NCBI RefSeq assembly: GCF_001941625.1
Contig: NZ_CP016076.1
Location: 124,001 to 188,000 of the forward strand
Source of the DNA: Actinoalloteichus fjordicus
Lineage (GTDB): Bacteria; Actinomycetota; Actinomycetes; Mycobacteriales; Pseudonocardiaceae
DNA length: 64,000 bases
Reading direction: 5' to 3'
Shown: piece by piece, positions 55,453 to 64,000 of the stretch
Layout: each line of letters opens with the position of its first letter
Position numbering within the stretch: position 1 is the stretch's first letter
Position numbers and translations under genes: made by a program
The notes under the pieces: generated by a model
Told to the model about the DNA's origin: nothing
What the model saw: the letters and a program-made list of their open reading frames with translations, nothing else
Database searches by the model: none

Positions 55453-57534
55453 ATGGCGGCAGACGAAGTCGAACCGAGGGTGCTGTGGCGACCGGACCCG
55501 GAGCGGACGGCAGGCAGCACCATGGCCGGCTTCCGGCGATGGCTGGCGGCCGAGTGGGACCAGCGCGGCGACGGCGGGCAGCCGCCTGCGGGACCTGACG
55601 AGCTGTACCGCTGGTCGGTGACCGACCTGGCCGGATTCTGGCGTGCGGTGGCGGACTTCTTCGAGGTGCGCTTCCACCAGCAGCCTGCGGACATCCTGCC
55701 CGACTCGACGATGCCGGGCGCCCGATGGTTTCCCGGCGCCACCCTGAACTACGCCGAACATGCCCTGCGGCGGGGTCCCGGCAGGCAGAACAACGACCTG
55801 GCCATCGTGGAGGCCCGCGAGGACGGGCGGATCGAGCGCTACACCTTCGGCGAGCTGCGAATCCACGTCGCCGCCATTCGCGCCTACCTGATCGACCTCG
55901 GAGTCCGTCGCGGTGATCGAGTGGTGGGCCTGCTGCCCAACTCGGCCCACGCGGTGGTCGCCTTTCTGGCCTGCGCCAGCCTCGGCGCGATCTGGTCGTC
56001 CTGTTCGCCTGACTTCGGCGTCCGAGCGGTGACTGATCGCTTCCAGCAGATCGAACCGGTGGTGTTGATCACTGTGGACGGGTACGCGTACGGCGGTAGA
56101 GGGTTCGACATCCGCGAGACGGTCCGGCGGCTGCGTGCCGAGATACCGAGCCTGCGCGGCACCCTGCTGATCCGGCGTCTCGACCGACAGGCAGACCTGC
56201 CTGATCAGCCGCATCCGGTGATCGAATGGTCGGAGGCGTTGCAGCGGTACTGGGGTGCACGTCCGCAGTTCGACCCGGTGCCCTTCGACCACCCGCTGTG
56301 GGTGCTCTACTCGTCGGGGACCACCGGCCTGCCCAAGGGCATCGTGCACGGCCACGGCGGCATCCTCCTGGAACATCTCAAGGCCCTCGGCCTGCACTCC
56401 GACCTCCGGTCGGGGGAGCGGTTCCTCTGGTACACCACCACCGGCTGGATGATGTGGAACTTCCTGGTCTCCGGCCTGCTGGTCGGGGCGACCGTGGTGC
56501 TCTACGACGGCAGTCCCGCGTATCCGGACACCGCGCGGCTCTGGGAGCTCGCCGAGAAGCATCGGGTGACCTACCTGGGCACCTCCGCCGGGTATCTCCA
56601 GGCGTGTCTCAAGAAGGACGTCCACCCGGCGGCAGGTCGCGACCTGAGCAGGCTTCGGGCGGTGGGCTCGACCGGTGCCCCGCTGTCCGTGGAGGGCTTC
56701 GACTGGGTCGCGCGCGAGCTGGGACCGCGGGTGCAACTCGCCAGCGTGTCCGGCGGAACCGACCTGTGCACGGCGTTCATCGGCGCCTGGCCGGATCGCC
56801 CGGTGTGGCTGGGCGAGCTGTCCGGCCCGTTGCTCGGCGCGGCCGTCGAGTCCTTCGACGAGGCGGGCCGCCCCGTGCTGGACGAGGTGGGCGAGCTGAT
56901 CCTCACCAGGCCGATGCCCTCGATGCCGGTGGCCTTCTGGAACGACCCCGACGGGGCGCGACTCTCCGCCGCGTACTTCGAGGACTTCCCCGGCGTGTGG
57001 CGGCACGGCGACTGGGTCCGCGTCACGCGCCGGGGATCCTGCGTGATCTACGGACGCAGTGACTCGACCCTGAACCGGGGCGGCGTGCGGATGGGCACGG
57101 CCGAGTTCTACCGCGTCGCCGAGCACGACGACGGTGTCCTCGACTCCCTGGTCATCGACACCAGTGGCGCGGGGGAACCCGAGGGCAGGCTCCTGTGCTT
57201 CCTGGTGCTGGCGCCGGAGGCAGCCGAGGAGGACGTGGTCGCCCGACTGCGAGTCGCACTGCGCCGGGAGCTGTCGCCTCGCCATGTTCCGGATCTCTTC
57301 GTCGTCGTCCCCGCCGTTCCTCGGACGCTCAACGGCAAGAAGTGCGAGGTGCCGGTGAAGAAGATCCTCGCGGGGACGCCCGTCGAGCGGGCGGTGAGCC
57401 GGGACGCGCTGAGCAATCCGGAGGCGCTGGAACCCTTCGAGCGCATGGCGAGTCAGGCACGAGAGACATCTACGCAGGTCCCGGCCTCGGTGCCGCCGGT
57501 GAGTCTGGCGTCGGAGCCGCCATCGGCGCGGTAA
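55453..57534 (+). CDS. Acetoacetyl-CoA synthetase
   Basis: This 693-residue ANL-superfamily enzyme activates acetoacetate with ATP and CoA. It has the N-terminal domain special to the subfamily (Phe-Pro-Gly-Ala-Thr-Leu-Asn-Tyr-Ala-Glu). The P-loop Tyr-Ser-Ser-Gly-Thr-Thr-Gly-Leu-Pro-Lys is near residue 285, Thr-Thr-Gly-Trp-Met-Met-Trp-Asn follows, and Asn-Gly-Lys-Lys-Cys-Glu-Val (catalytic Lys) is near the end. Start is the ATG at 55453. The thiolase at 61.8 kb could cleave its product. Confidence 0.93.
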   Translation: MAADEVEPRVLWRPDPERTAGSTMAGFRRWLAAEWDQRGDGGQPPAGPDELYRWSVTDLAGFWRAVADFFEVRFHQQPADILPDSTMPGARWFPGATLNYAEHALRRGPGRQNNDLAIVEAREDGRIERYTFGELRIHVAAIRAYLIDLGVRRGDRVVGLLPNSAHAVVAFLACASLGAIWSSCSPDFGVRAVTDRFQQIEPVVLITVDGYAYGGRGFDIRETVRRLRAEIPSLRGTLLIRRLDRQADLPDQPHPVIEWSEALQRYWGARPQFDPVPFDHPLWVLYSSGTTGLPKGIVHGHGGILLEHLKALGLHSDLRSGERFLWYTTTGWMMWNFLVSGLLVGATVVLYDGSPAYPDTARLWELAEKHRVTYLGTSAGYLQACLKKDVHPAAGRDLSRLRAVGSTGAPLSVEGFDWVARELGPRVQLASVSGGTDLCTAFIGAWPDRPVWLGELSGPLLGAAVESFDEAGRPVLDEVGELILTRPMPSMPVAFWNDPDGARLSAAYFEDFPGVWRHGDWVRVTRRGSCVIYGRSDSTLNRGGVRMGTAEFYRVAEHDDGVLDSLVIDTSGAGEPEGRLLCFLVLAPEAAEEDVVARLRVALRRELSPRHVPDLFVVVPAVPRTLNGKKCEVPVKKILAGTPVERAVSRDALSNPEALEPFERMASQARETSTQVPASVPPVSLASEPPSAR

Positions 57535-57601
57535 GGGGGTACCGCTTTGCTTCTCCCCCATCGGGCTGTGTACTGTATGCCCAGACGGTAACGAGGTCCC
57601 G

Positions 57602-57692
57602 GGAGGCTTCGCCTAGTCTGGTCTATGGCGCCGCACTGCTAATGCGGTTGGGGGTTTAAGCCCCCTCCCGGGTTCAAATCCCGGAGCCTCCG
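57602..57692 (+). tRNA. tRNA-Ser (anticodon GCT)
   Basis: The acceptor GGAGGCT pairs with AGCCTCC, with a G discriminator. The anticodon stem CCGCA/TGCGG holds loop CTGCTAA (anticodon GCT). A long variable arm typical of serine tRNAs and the T-loop GTTCAAATC are present. CCA is not encoded. Confidence 0.95.
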
Positions 57693-57729
57693 CGCTGGTG
57701 GTTGAACCTGACCGCCGACAACTGAACAT

Positions 57730-57802
57730 GCGCCCGTAGCTCAACGGATAGAGCATCTGACTACGGATCAGAAGGTTTGGGGTTCGAATCCCTACGGGCG
57801 CG
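57730..57802 (+). tRNA. tRNA-Arg (anticodon ACG)
   Basis: The acceptor GCGCCCG pairs with CGGGCGC. The anticodon stem TCTGA/TCAGA holds loop CTACGGA (anticodon ACG). The D arm and T-loop GTTCGAATC are clear. It lies 37 bp after tRNA-Ser and is probably cotranscribed with it. Confidence 0.96.
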
Positions 57803-57819
57803 CGTCTGGTTGAGACAGC

Positions 57820-57853
57820 AGAAGCCCCCGCCGATTCGTCGGTGGGGGCTTCT
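57820..57853 (+). terminator. Terminator after the tRNA pair
   Basis: A 15-bp stem (57820-57834 with 57839-57853, one G-T pair) with a UUCG tetraloop follows tRNA-Arg. Confidence 0.85.
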
Positions 57854-59094
57854 CGCTGTCCAGGTGGAGATCGCGCCGCCCTGTCGAAGGCCTTCCCGCC
57901 GCCGGGCATCGCACTGTGTTCTGCGTCATGTCGGTCCCGCCTAATCGCGCCGGGCCCGCCCGGTCCGTGAATCTCGCGCGACCGACGCCGGGTGTCCGAG
58001 ATCACCGACTCGCATTCCTCGGCGCGTGATGCCGGGCATGAATGGTCGGGCCTTCGCTCTCGGGCCGCCGCCGAACCCCGGATGATCTTGTGGCCGGGAT
58101 CTCGGTGTTCTCCCGCCTTCCGATGTGCTTGATGATCTGAACCGGCCCGAGGCGATCTCGACCAGATGCCTGCCGACGTGTGCGGCGTCACGATTGCGGG
58201 GTGTCCCCCGCTTGCCCGGTGACTCGCCGCGATGTCGGCGCTGAGGTTGTCGATGTCGACAAACGTGACTGGCGAGTGGATCGATCGGAGTCGTTGATCG
58301 AGTTCGAATACCTCGGCCTGCTGCTCCGATCAGCGGAGCAGCGGCCGCTATTCGTCAACTTTGGATGATGCGTATCCGAAGTCGGCGGAATCCTTCTAGT
58401 TGACCGTCGCCAGGGTGATGATCCGTCGGGAACCGGCTGCCGTCACGGTGCAGGAAGCAGCGCCCGCCGAACGTGTGGCGTGGATCTGTAACGCAGGCCC
58501 ATTGGTGGCATTCGGTATCGGGTTGCCGACCCGCCCTTGCCGGGCCGACAGTCGTCCGTCTGCGCAGTATGGGTGTGACCAGGCGATGCGTGGTGAACGG
58601 CAGTGGTCGACGAGGTGATCAGTCGCCGACGGCGCATCGGCTCTCGCCTGTGGCGGTGCCCGGGGAGGTCTGCCCGTCGCCCTCTCGCATTCGTCGACGA
58701 TCGTCGATAGCGTCGGGAATGTTTCAGCTGCGGCGCCGGATTTATCAGTTCGTTATCATTTGGCGGCTCAATTCGAGCTTGCGCTGCGGCGGTGCTTTCG
58801 GCGCGTGGGCATCGGCGGTAACCGACGGCAACGGTTTGCCGCCCGGCGGTCCCGCTTAGCACCCCCCGTTCTGCCGCGAATTCGGGTGGGAAGTAAAGTC
58901 CGCGTGTCCCTCGATTGTGGACGGCGATCGCCACGCACCCTGTCTCCCGATCTGGTCCGAGTCCTGGGTTCTCACACCAGGTGGACGTCGGCTTCGTGGA
59001 GTCGGTGTCGGGCGGATGTCGCGGTTCGACGACGAGGACGCCTCCGCCGGCGGTCGGCGGTTTCTGGACCCCAGGTCCAGGCGAAAGGAGAGAT
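57854..59094. other. 1.2-kb stretch without a recognisable gene
   Basis: No frame shows a domain, signal peptide or ribosome site. Like the gaps at 24 kb and 28-30 kb, the sequence is less GC-biased than coding regions. The last 30 bases contain GAAAGGAGAG, the ribosome site of the surface protein. Confidence 0.5.
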
Positions 59095-60348
59095 ATGGGA
59101 ATCCGGATGCGTGTCGCGCAGGCCGGCGCGGCGCTTCTCGGCGCTGCGGCCATTCTGGCGACCACCGCGCTGCCTGCCTTCGCGGCCACTCGCGGCGAGC
59201 TTCTCCCCGCGCCCAACCCCGATCCCGACCGTGGAACGCGGGTGAGCCTGGAGGAGGGCGGCGACCAGATCACGCGCCTGCTGAGCCTCGGCCTCGACGA
59301 CGGCACGATCCTGCGCACCTACTGCGTGGAGCTGACCGTGGGCGCGCAGACCGGCGCCCCGATGGTCGAGGTTCCCTGGGACCAGTACCCCACCGACGTG
59401 GAAGGTGCCACGTTCGACGAGAACCGGGAGAACGTGCTGTGGATTCTCCAGCACTCCTTCCCGAGCCTGCCGGTGGACGCCCTCAATGAGGAGCTGGGCA
59501 CCGATCTCGACCAGCAGGAGGCCATCGGCGGCACGCAGGCCGCTATCTGGCACTACAGCAACGGCGCGCAGCTCGACGGCGACAACGACGCCGACGTCAT
59601 CGCGCTGTTCGACTACCTGACCGGCGAGGCGAACGTCGGGATCGGCGAGCAGCCCGCTCCCGCCCTCCAGTTCAGCCCCGCCGAGGTGCAGGGCGAGGCG
59701 GGCGGCCTGGTCGGCCCGTTCTCCCTGGAGACCACCGCCGAGACGGTCGAGCTGGCCGTGGACGCCCCCGAGGGCGTTCAGCTCGTCAGCAGGTCTGGTG
59801 ACGCCGAGCCGGTCGCGATCCTGGACGGCGACGTCGCCACCGCCGACCTCGGCGAGCTGTTCCTCGACGTCCCGGCGGACGTCGCCGAGGGCAGCGCCAC
59901 CATCACGGCGAACGCCACCGCCACGGTCGACGCGGGCAGGCTGTTCATCGGTGACGAGACCGCGAACTGGACCGATGTCCGTCACGAGGTCTCGCGTCGC
60001 GAGATGCGGACCCAGTCGCTGATCGTCGCGGAGTCGACTCCGACCCAGCTCGACAGCCAGGCCACCGCCGAGTGGATCGCGGCCGCTCCCACCACCGAGC
60101 CCACCCCGCCCGGCGAGACCACCACCCCGCCCGCGCCCAGCGAGCCCGGCGAGACCACCACCCCGCCCGCGCCCAGCACGACCACGCCTCCCACCACGGA
60201 GACCGACGTCGAGGGCGTGAACGACGAGGACGATCTCGCCAACACCGGTGCCTCGATCTGGCTGCCGATCATCATCGGCGTGGTGCTCGTCGGCGGCGGC
60301 GCAGGCGCCCTGCTGATGATGCGTCGCAAGAAGACCGGTGAGGTCTGA
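59095..60348 (+). CDS. Thioester (TQXA) domain surface protein with LAxTG sortase anchor
   Basis: This 417-residue cell-wall protein has a Sec signal (cleavage near residue 31, Ala-Phe-Ala-Ala). A thioester domain follows, in which Cys 77 (Thr-Tyr-Cys-Val-Glu) and Gln 148 (Gly-Gly-Thr-Gln-Ala-Ala-Ile-Trp) would form the internal bond. Next come a beta-rich middle domain and a Pro/Thr wall-spanning linker with Gly-Glu-Thr-Thr-Thr-Pro-Pro-Ala-Pro repeats. The sorting signal is Leu-Ala-Asn-Thr-Gly near 381, then a membrane segment and Arg-Arg-Lys-Lys. The LAxTG form suits class E sortases. Such thioesters can bind host or neighbour surfaces covalently. GAAAGGAGAG precedes the ATG. Confidence 0.92.
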   Translation: MGIRMRVAQAGAALLGAAAILATTALPAFAATRGELLPAPNPDPDRGTRVSLEEGGDQITRLLSLGLDDGTILRTYCVELTVGAQTGAPMVEVPWDQYPTDVEGATFDENRENVLWILQHSFPSLPVDALNEELGTDLDQQEAIGGTQAAIWHYSNGAQLDGDNDADVIALFDYLTGEANVGIGEQPAPALQFSPAEVQGEAGGLVGPFSLETTAETVELAVDAPEGVQLVSRSGDAEPVAILDGDVATADLGELFLDVPADVAEGSATITANATATVDAGRLFIGDETANWTDVRHEVSRREMRTQSLIVAESTPTQLDSQATAEWIAAAPTTEPTPPGETTTPPAPSEPGETTTPPAPSTTTPPTTETDVEGVNDEDDLANTGASIWLPIIIGVVLVGGGAGALLMMRRKKTGEV

Positions 60349-60411
60349 TCCGACTAGGCCGAACCGGTGAAGTTGCGAGCCGGTTGCCGGTTCGCTTCAC
60401 CTGAGTGATCC

Positions 60412-60443
60412 GGGGCCGCTCCTCCGAACGGAGGAGCGGCCCC
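60412..60443 (+). terminator. Rho-independent terminator of the surface protein gene
   Basis: A perfect 15-bp stem (60412-60426 with 60429-60443) is followed by CTTTTC, one of the few here with a T-run. Confidence 0.88.
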
Positions 60444-60773
60444 TTTTCTCTGTTTCCCACTCTTTCGTGGCATTCGACCCGACTGGCTGACGCGGCGTGG
60501 TTACCCACCCTGGTGAGCGTCCCCTGCTCGGCTCAGCGCCCTGGGTCTTTCGGAGTAGCGTCGGCCGAGTGCTCTGGTCAGCGACCTGCCATGGCGGATT
60601 GGGTACCGGGGTGCGCGGCCAGGTTGCTCGTGGTTCGTCGACGAGATCGGGGCGCTTCCGGCGGGCTTCATCCGTATAGGTGGAGGGCCTTGGATTCGGG
60701 TACTCTCCGGCTCCAGAGCCACGCGCTTCGCCTGTGACAGCCCGGCAACGGGCCAGAAATAGGAGGGGTGTCA
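60444..60773. other. Intergenic region, no gene seen
   Basis: Nothing is recognised before the promoter and AGGAGG ribosome site (about 60761-60766) of the next small gene. Confidence 0.45.
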
Positions 60774-60947
60774 ATGGGCTTGGACGACATGAAGAAGAAG
60801 GCGCAGGACCTCGGCGAGCAGCACGGCGACAAGCTGAGGGAGGGCGCCGACAAGGCAGGCGAGTCCGCCAAGGACAAGCTGGGCCATGAAGAGCAGGTCG
60901 ACAAGGTCGTCGACAAGGGCAAGGACTACATCCCAGGTGAAGAGTGA
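60774..60947 (+). CDS. Rv0909-like small helical protein (putative antitoxin)
   Basis: This 57-residue, highly charged, helical protein (Met-Gly-Leu-Asp-Asp-Met-Lys-Lys-Lys-Ala..., with repeated Asp-Lys-x-x-Glu/Asp and no aromatic core) matches the small Rv0909 family often listed as antitoxins. A strong AGGAGG site precedes the ATG. The stop overlaps the start of the next gene (GTGA), so the pair is cotranslated. No known toxin lies beside it. A stress or DNA-contact role like CsbD proteins is an alternative. Confidence 0.72.
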   Translation: MGLDDMKKKAQDLGEQHGDKLREGADKAGESAKDKLGHEEQVDKVVDKGKDYIPGEE

Positions 60948-61621
60948 ACATTCCTGACACGACGGAGCGGGCCCCCGGCGAGCCGGGGACCCGCTCGTCG
61001 AACGCTGAGGCCGCCCCGTCCGCCCTGCCTGCTCGGATGTTGACCTGGCAGGGCGCCGACGGAGGCAGGCTGGAGTCCGCGCGCGTGCTGATCAGCGGCA
61101 GGCGACTGCGTGCCCTGGGACAGATCATCGTCGCGGGCACCGATGTCGCGCCTGCGGTGACGGTGTCCTACGAGCTGCACCTGGACGACCGGGGCGGCGT
61201 GCGCAGGCTGCTGGTGCACTCCGTCACCGCCGAAGAGGAGCGCCACCTGTCCATCAGCCACTCTCACGAGGGGATCTGGCTGGTCGATCGCGGCGACAAC
61301 CTCACGGCAGGTGAGCAACGGGTCGAGCGGACGGAGTTGGACGGGGCCGTCGACATCGACCTGGCAGGCTCGGCGCTCTTCGCCACGATGCCGATCAACC
61401 GGTTGGGGCTGCGTGCCGAGGCCGGTGCGCACGACGTGCCGATGGCCTTCGTGAGCCTCCCGGATCTGGCGGTGGAGCCGGTGCGCCGCCGCTACGAGCT
61501 GGTCCGTGCCGACGACACGGCGACGGTGGTGGCCCTGACCTCGGGCGGGAACACGGTCGAAGTGGTCGTGGACGCCGACGGCTTCTCCCTCGATCACCCT
61601 GGGCTGGCTCGCCGGATCTGA
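60944..61621 (+). CDS. Putative glycolipid-binding family protein (PF06475-like)
   Basis: This 225-residue protein has the pattern of the glycolipid-binding family: Leu-Thr-Trp-Gln-Gly-Ala-Asp-Gly-Gly-Arg-Leu-Glu-Ser-Ala, Val-Ser-Tyr-Glu-Leu-His-Leu-Asp, Asp-Ile-Asp-Leu-Ala-Gly-Ser-Ala-Leu-Phe-Ala-Thr-Met-Pro-Ile-Asn-Arg-Leu, and Arg-Arg-Tyr-Glu-Leu. It has no signal peptide. The GTG start overlaps the stop of the small protein upstream, indicating tight coupling. Confidence 0.8.
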   Translation: MNIPDTTERAPGEPGTRSSNAEAAPSALPARMLTWQGADGGRLESARVLISGRRLRALGQIIVAGTDVAPAVTVSYELHLDDRGGVRRLLVHSVTAEEERHLSISHSHEGIWLVDRGDNLTAGEQRVERTELDGAVDIDLAGSALFATMPINRLGLRAEAGAHDVPMAFVSLPDLAVEPVRRRYELVRADDTATVVALTSGGNTVEVVVDADGFSLDHPGLARRI

Positions 61622-61835
61622 GCAGGTCCGCCGCCTGCGCGCGGGAGAAGACGAGGCGCGGTGTTCGTCGGCGCCACCAACTCCTGTGGAGCACGGCACG
61701 CCGACGGCTCCGCCTCGGACTCGACTCGCGCCGTCGTGCACCAGGCGAGAGCCCAGGACGCCGAGCCGTACCCCGGCCCGGCCCGGCGGCAGGCCGAGGA
61801 GACCGGGGCAGTCGCGTGGGCATCGGACCGACCGG

Positions 61836-63035
61836 TCACGACTCGACGGCGATCGCGATGCCCTGGCCGACGCCGATGCAGGCGGTCGCGATGCCCAGTC
61901 CGCCGCCGCGCACCTGAAGGTGACGACACAGGTCGACGACCACCCGCGACATCGAGGCGCCGATCGGATGACCGTAGGACAGCGCGCCGCCATGCACGTT
62001 GACCCGCTGCGGGTCGATCTCCGGCAGGCCGTTCAGCACCGAGAGGACCATCGCGGCGAACGCCTCGTTGACCTCCCAGAGCACCACGTCGTCGATGGCG
62101 ACGTCGAGCCGGGCGAGGAGCCTGCGCACGGCGGGGATCGGGGCGAGGGAGAACTTCTCGGGCGAGACGGCGGCCACCGCGCTGCCCAGCACCCGGCCGA
62201 TCGGCGTCAGCCCGAGTCGCGCCGCGCTCTCCTCAGTGCCGATCAGGGCCGCCACGGCGCCGTCGTTGAGCGGAGCGGAGTTACCCGCCGTCACCGGGCC
62301 GTCCGCCGAGAAGACCGACGGAAGGCCCGCGAGTTGCGCCTCGGAGGTGTCGGCACGCACCGACTCGTCGCGACGCACGGTGTCGCCGTCCGGGGTGCGG
62401 ACCGCGAAGGCGAATCCGTCGTGCACGCCCGCGTCCCAGGCGGCCACGGCACGTCGATGCGACCGCAGGGCGTAGTGATCCATCGCCGCGCGGTCGATGC
62501 CCAGCCCGACGGCGACCTGCTCCGCTGCCAGCCCGAGCGGCACCGTCCACGCGCCGGGCATCCTCGGGTTCACCAGCCGCCAGCCCAGGGTGGTGGTGGC
62601 GGTCTCCAGCCGATCCGGCAGCGCTCTGGTCGGCCGGGGCACGACGAACGGTGCCCGGCTCATGCCCTCGACACCGCCCGCCAGCATCAGGTCGGCGTCG
62701 CCGGTCGTGACGGCGCGGGCCGCCTGAACGATCGACTCGCCACCAGAGCCGCAGAGGCGGTTGAGCGTGACGCCGGGAATCGTGGCAGGCAGCCCGGCGA
62801 GCAGCGCGGCCATCCTGGCGACGTTGCGATTCTCCTCGCCCGCGCCGTTGGTGTTGCCGTACACGACGTCGTCAAGCTGCTCGGGATCGAGCGGCCCGCC
62901 CGTCTCCGCTCCGTGTCTGCGCAGGAGTTCCACCAGGGGGAGCGCGGCCAGATCGTCCACTCGCACGCCGGCGAGCGCACCCCGATAACGGCCGAAGGGG
63001 GTGCGGGCGGCGTCCAGGATCAGTGCGCTTCGCAT
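61836..63035 (-). CDS. Acetyl-CoA C-acyltransferase (thiolase)
   Basis: This 399-residue thiolase has the acyl-accepting Cys in Leu-Asn-Arg-Leu-Cys-Gly-Ser-Gly (residue 95). Asn-Glu-Ala-Phe-Ala-Ala, the catalytic His in Gly-His-Pro-Ile-Gly-Ala, and the second Cys in Ala-Thr-Ala-Cys-Ile-Gly-Val-Gly-Gln-Gly are all present. The start is the ATG at 63035. It acts in fatty or aromatic acid breakdown (3-oxoadipyl or acetoacetyl substrate); specificity cannot be read here. Confidence 0.92.
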   Translation of the reverse strand: MRSALILDAARTPFGRYRGALAGVRVDDLAALPLVELLRRHGAETGGPLDPEQLDDVVYGNTNGAGEENRNVARMAALLAGLPATIPGVTLNRLCGSGGESIVQAARAVTTGDADLMLAGGVEGMSRAPFVVPRPTRALPDRLETATTTLGWRLVNPRMPGAWTVPLGLAAEQVAVGLGIDRAAMDHYALRSHRRAVAAWDAGVHDGFAFAVRTPDGDTVRRDESVRADTSEAQLAGLPSVFSADGPVTAGNSAPLNDGAVAALIGTEESAARLGLTPIGRVLGSAVAAVSPEKFSLAPIPAVRRLLARLDVAIDDVVLWEVNEAFAAMVLSVLNGLPEIDPQRVNVHGGALSYGHPIGASMSRVVVDLCRHLQVRGGGLGIATACIGVGQGIAIAVES

Positions 63036-63331
63036 GACCTCATCGTCCCGGAGAAGCCGACTTCGCGGGTGATCACGCGCCCAGGCGCAGCAGGCGGCTG
63101 GCGTCTCGACCCGCTCGGGCGGAGTCGCCGCATCCGCTCCTTCGGCGTGGTCTCCGGCGTGGTCGGGGGGCGCTTCCGTCGTCCAGCAGGCCGAGCCGCC
63201 CCACCGTCGTCGGACCCGGCAGGCATCGAGCCGACAGGCATCCGACATCGCAGCGGACCGAGCAGCGCCGGAATCGATCTCGGACCGAGTCCGCCTCGGG
63301 CACCGGAGCCCGATGGCGTGCGCCACGATCC

Positions 63332-64000
63332 TCAGTCGGTGAGCCGCAGTTGAACGATCGGCGCGACCTCCAGTTCACCGGCGGTGAGGCCGTGCACCCA
63401 GGTCCGCAGGATCAGCGTGTCGTGCGGATGATCCGAGACGTCCACGGTGAAGCTGTGCAGGCCGCCGACCATCGGGCCGTCCTCATGAGCGGGCACCCGG
63501 AGCAGCACGCCGTCGTTCGCGAGCACCTCGAAGCCCGCTGCGGGGAGCACTTGACTCGTCCGGCCTTCCTGGCGTCGCCCGTCGATGAGGATCGTGATCT
63601 CCAGTTCTCCCCGAGGCACCGACGCACCCGGCGACTGGATGTCGATCAGTTCGCCGTCACTGCGCACCATGGCAGGCGCGGTGGGCAGTTCTGGTGTGCT
63701 CGGCGGCGCCTGATGCAGCGGGTACGCCTCAGCAGGCTGACGGGGCGGGCCGGACCACACATGGAGCAGGCCGGTCAACGGCGGCAGGTCCTCGGTCGAG
63801 GCGGCGGTGAGGATCGCCGGATCGGCACGCAACGTGTCCACCGGCAGGTCGGCCCGAGCCCACACTCGTCCGGGTTCCGTCGACGGGATCTCCTCGAGCT
63901 CCACGTCTTCGCCGTCGAGGTGCAGAATGCCGTCCTCCTCCACGGTGTGCGTACTGACGAATTCGACTCGATTCGCCGCTGCCAGCAGGTGCGGGCTGTT
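63332..64000 (-). CDS. Hypothetical protein, 5' end outside the window
   Basis: The minus-strand frame is open from base 64000 to the stop at 63332, giving at least 222 residues. It begins within Asn-Ser-Pro-His-Leu-Leu-Ala-Ala-Ala-Asn-Arg-Val-Glu-Phe. The C-terminal half has a beta-sandwich look (Leu-Glu-Ile-Thr-Ile-Leu-Ile-Asp-Gly; Phe-Thr-Val-Asp-Val-Ser-Asp-His-Pro). No membrane segment or catalytic motif is visible. Not recognised. Confidence 0.7.
   Translation of the reverse strand, partial: NSPHLLAAANRVEFVSTHTVEEDGILHLDGEDVELEEIPSTEPGRVWARADLPVDTLRADPAILTAASTEDLPPLTGLLHVWSGPPRQPAEAYPLHQAPPSTPELPTAPAMVRSDGELIDIQSPGASVPRGELEITILIDGRRQEGRTSQVLPAAGFEVLANDGVLLRVPAHEDGPMVGGLHSFTVDVSDHPHDTLILRTWVHGLTAGELEVAPIVQLRLTD

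Noticed and set aside
53285-57534. Part of a secondary-metabolite cluster (aminotransferase, hydrolase, adenylating enzyme)
   Set aside because: The adenylating enzyme is a clear acetoacetyl-CoA synthetase and no carrier protein or synthase is nearby.
57613-58191. Minus-strand open frame of 192 codons across the tRNA pair
   Set aside because: Its C-terminal half is the antisense of tRNA-Arg and tRNA-Ser (Gly-Ile-Arg-Thr-Pro-Asn-Leu-Leu-Ile-Arg-Ser and Ala-Pro-Gly-Phe-Glu-Pro-Gly), a well-known annotation artefact.

Overview
The window is high-GC actinobacterial DNA with many GTG starts and several genes that look leaderless (a -10-like hexamer just before the start codon). It carries galactofuran (arabinogalactan) genes, an F420-type luciferase-like oxidoreductase and a remnant of a pSAM2-type integrative element. 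Together these point to a mycolata-related actinomycete, most likely Pseudonocardiaceae. The genus cannot be fixed from this sequence alone. Most of the window is ordinary core genome, and long stretches follow the gene sets around Rv3630-Rv3634, Rv3777-Rv3783, Rv3808-Rv3813 and Rv3835-Rv3838 of Mycobacterium tuberculosis.

Layout. 1-7 kb: the end of cydB, a fused CydDC exporter, a GAF histidine kinase, a NarL-type response regulator and an Hsp20 chaperone. 7.6-12 kb: a macro-domain protein, pheA, a histidine phosphatase, a minimal zinc peptidase and a septum-formation-like membrane protein. 12.2-14.8 kb: a three-gene module (YgiB/DUF1190-like, glutathionylspermidine-synthase-like ATP-grasp, DUF350) that resembles an enterobacterial gene set. 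14.9-18.8 kb: an endonuclease III-like protein, an XRE-cupin regulator, an LLM oxidoreductase, a 43-residue membrane peptide and a HAD phosphatase. 18.9-37.4 kb: envelope polysaccharide genes. These are galE, a PpgS-like synthase with its DUF2304 partner, a flippase-like protein, a GT2, an Rv3779-like GT-C protein, lhgO, glf, glfT2, glfT1, wzt and wzm, followed by the proteasome activator bpa. A 162-bp MITE sits among them. 37.8-46 kb: an Rv3778c-like fold-type I protein without its lysine, a methyltransferase, a quinone oxidoreductase, two secreted hydrolases and a MarR regulator.

46.1-50.4 kb is a decayed integrative element in tRNA-Ser(TGA). A 56-bp repeat of the tRNA 3' end bounds it. Inside are a C-terminal scrap of a tyrosine integrase with its catalytic tyrosine, a frameshifted TraB/FtsK translocase, a frameshifted CxxC small gene, and three apparently intact control genes (Pra-like, KorSA-like GntR, Pif-like Nudix). 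Three TAGnCGnCTA sites mark the likely GntR operators.

50.8-64 kb: a DUF2188 protein, a secreted lipase-like hydrolase, a cysteine-less HesB/IscA-like protein, an aromatic/histidinol-phosphate aminotransferase, a dienelactone-hydrolase-like protein without its nucleophile, acetoacetyl-CoA synthetase, tRNA-Ser(GCT), tRNA-Arg(ACG), a thioester-domain surface protein with an LAxTG anchor, an Rv0909-like small protein coupled to a glycolipid-binding-like protein, a thiolase, and a partial unknown gene.

Genes that work together: PpgS, DUF2304 and the Rv3779-like protein probably make and use polyprenyl-phosphate aminosugar for arabinogalactan. Glf, GlfT1, GlfT2 and Wzm-Wzt make and export galactan. 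Acetoacetyl-CoA synthetase and the thiolase could together turn acetoacetate into acetyl-CoA, although they lie 4.3 kb apart on opposite strands. I saw no CRISPR array, rRNA or secondary-metabolite megasynthase.
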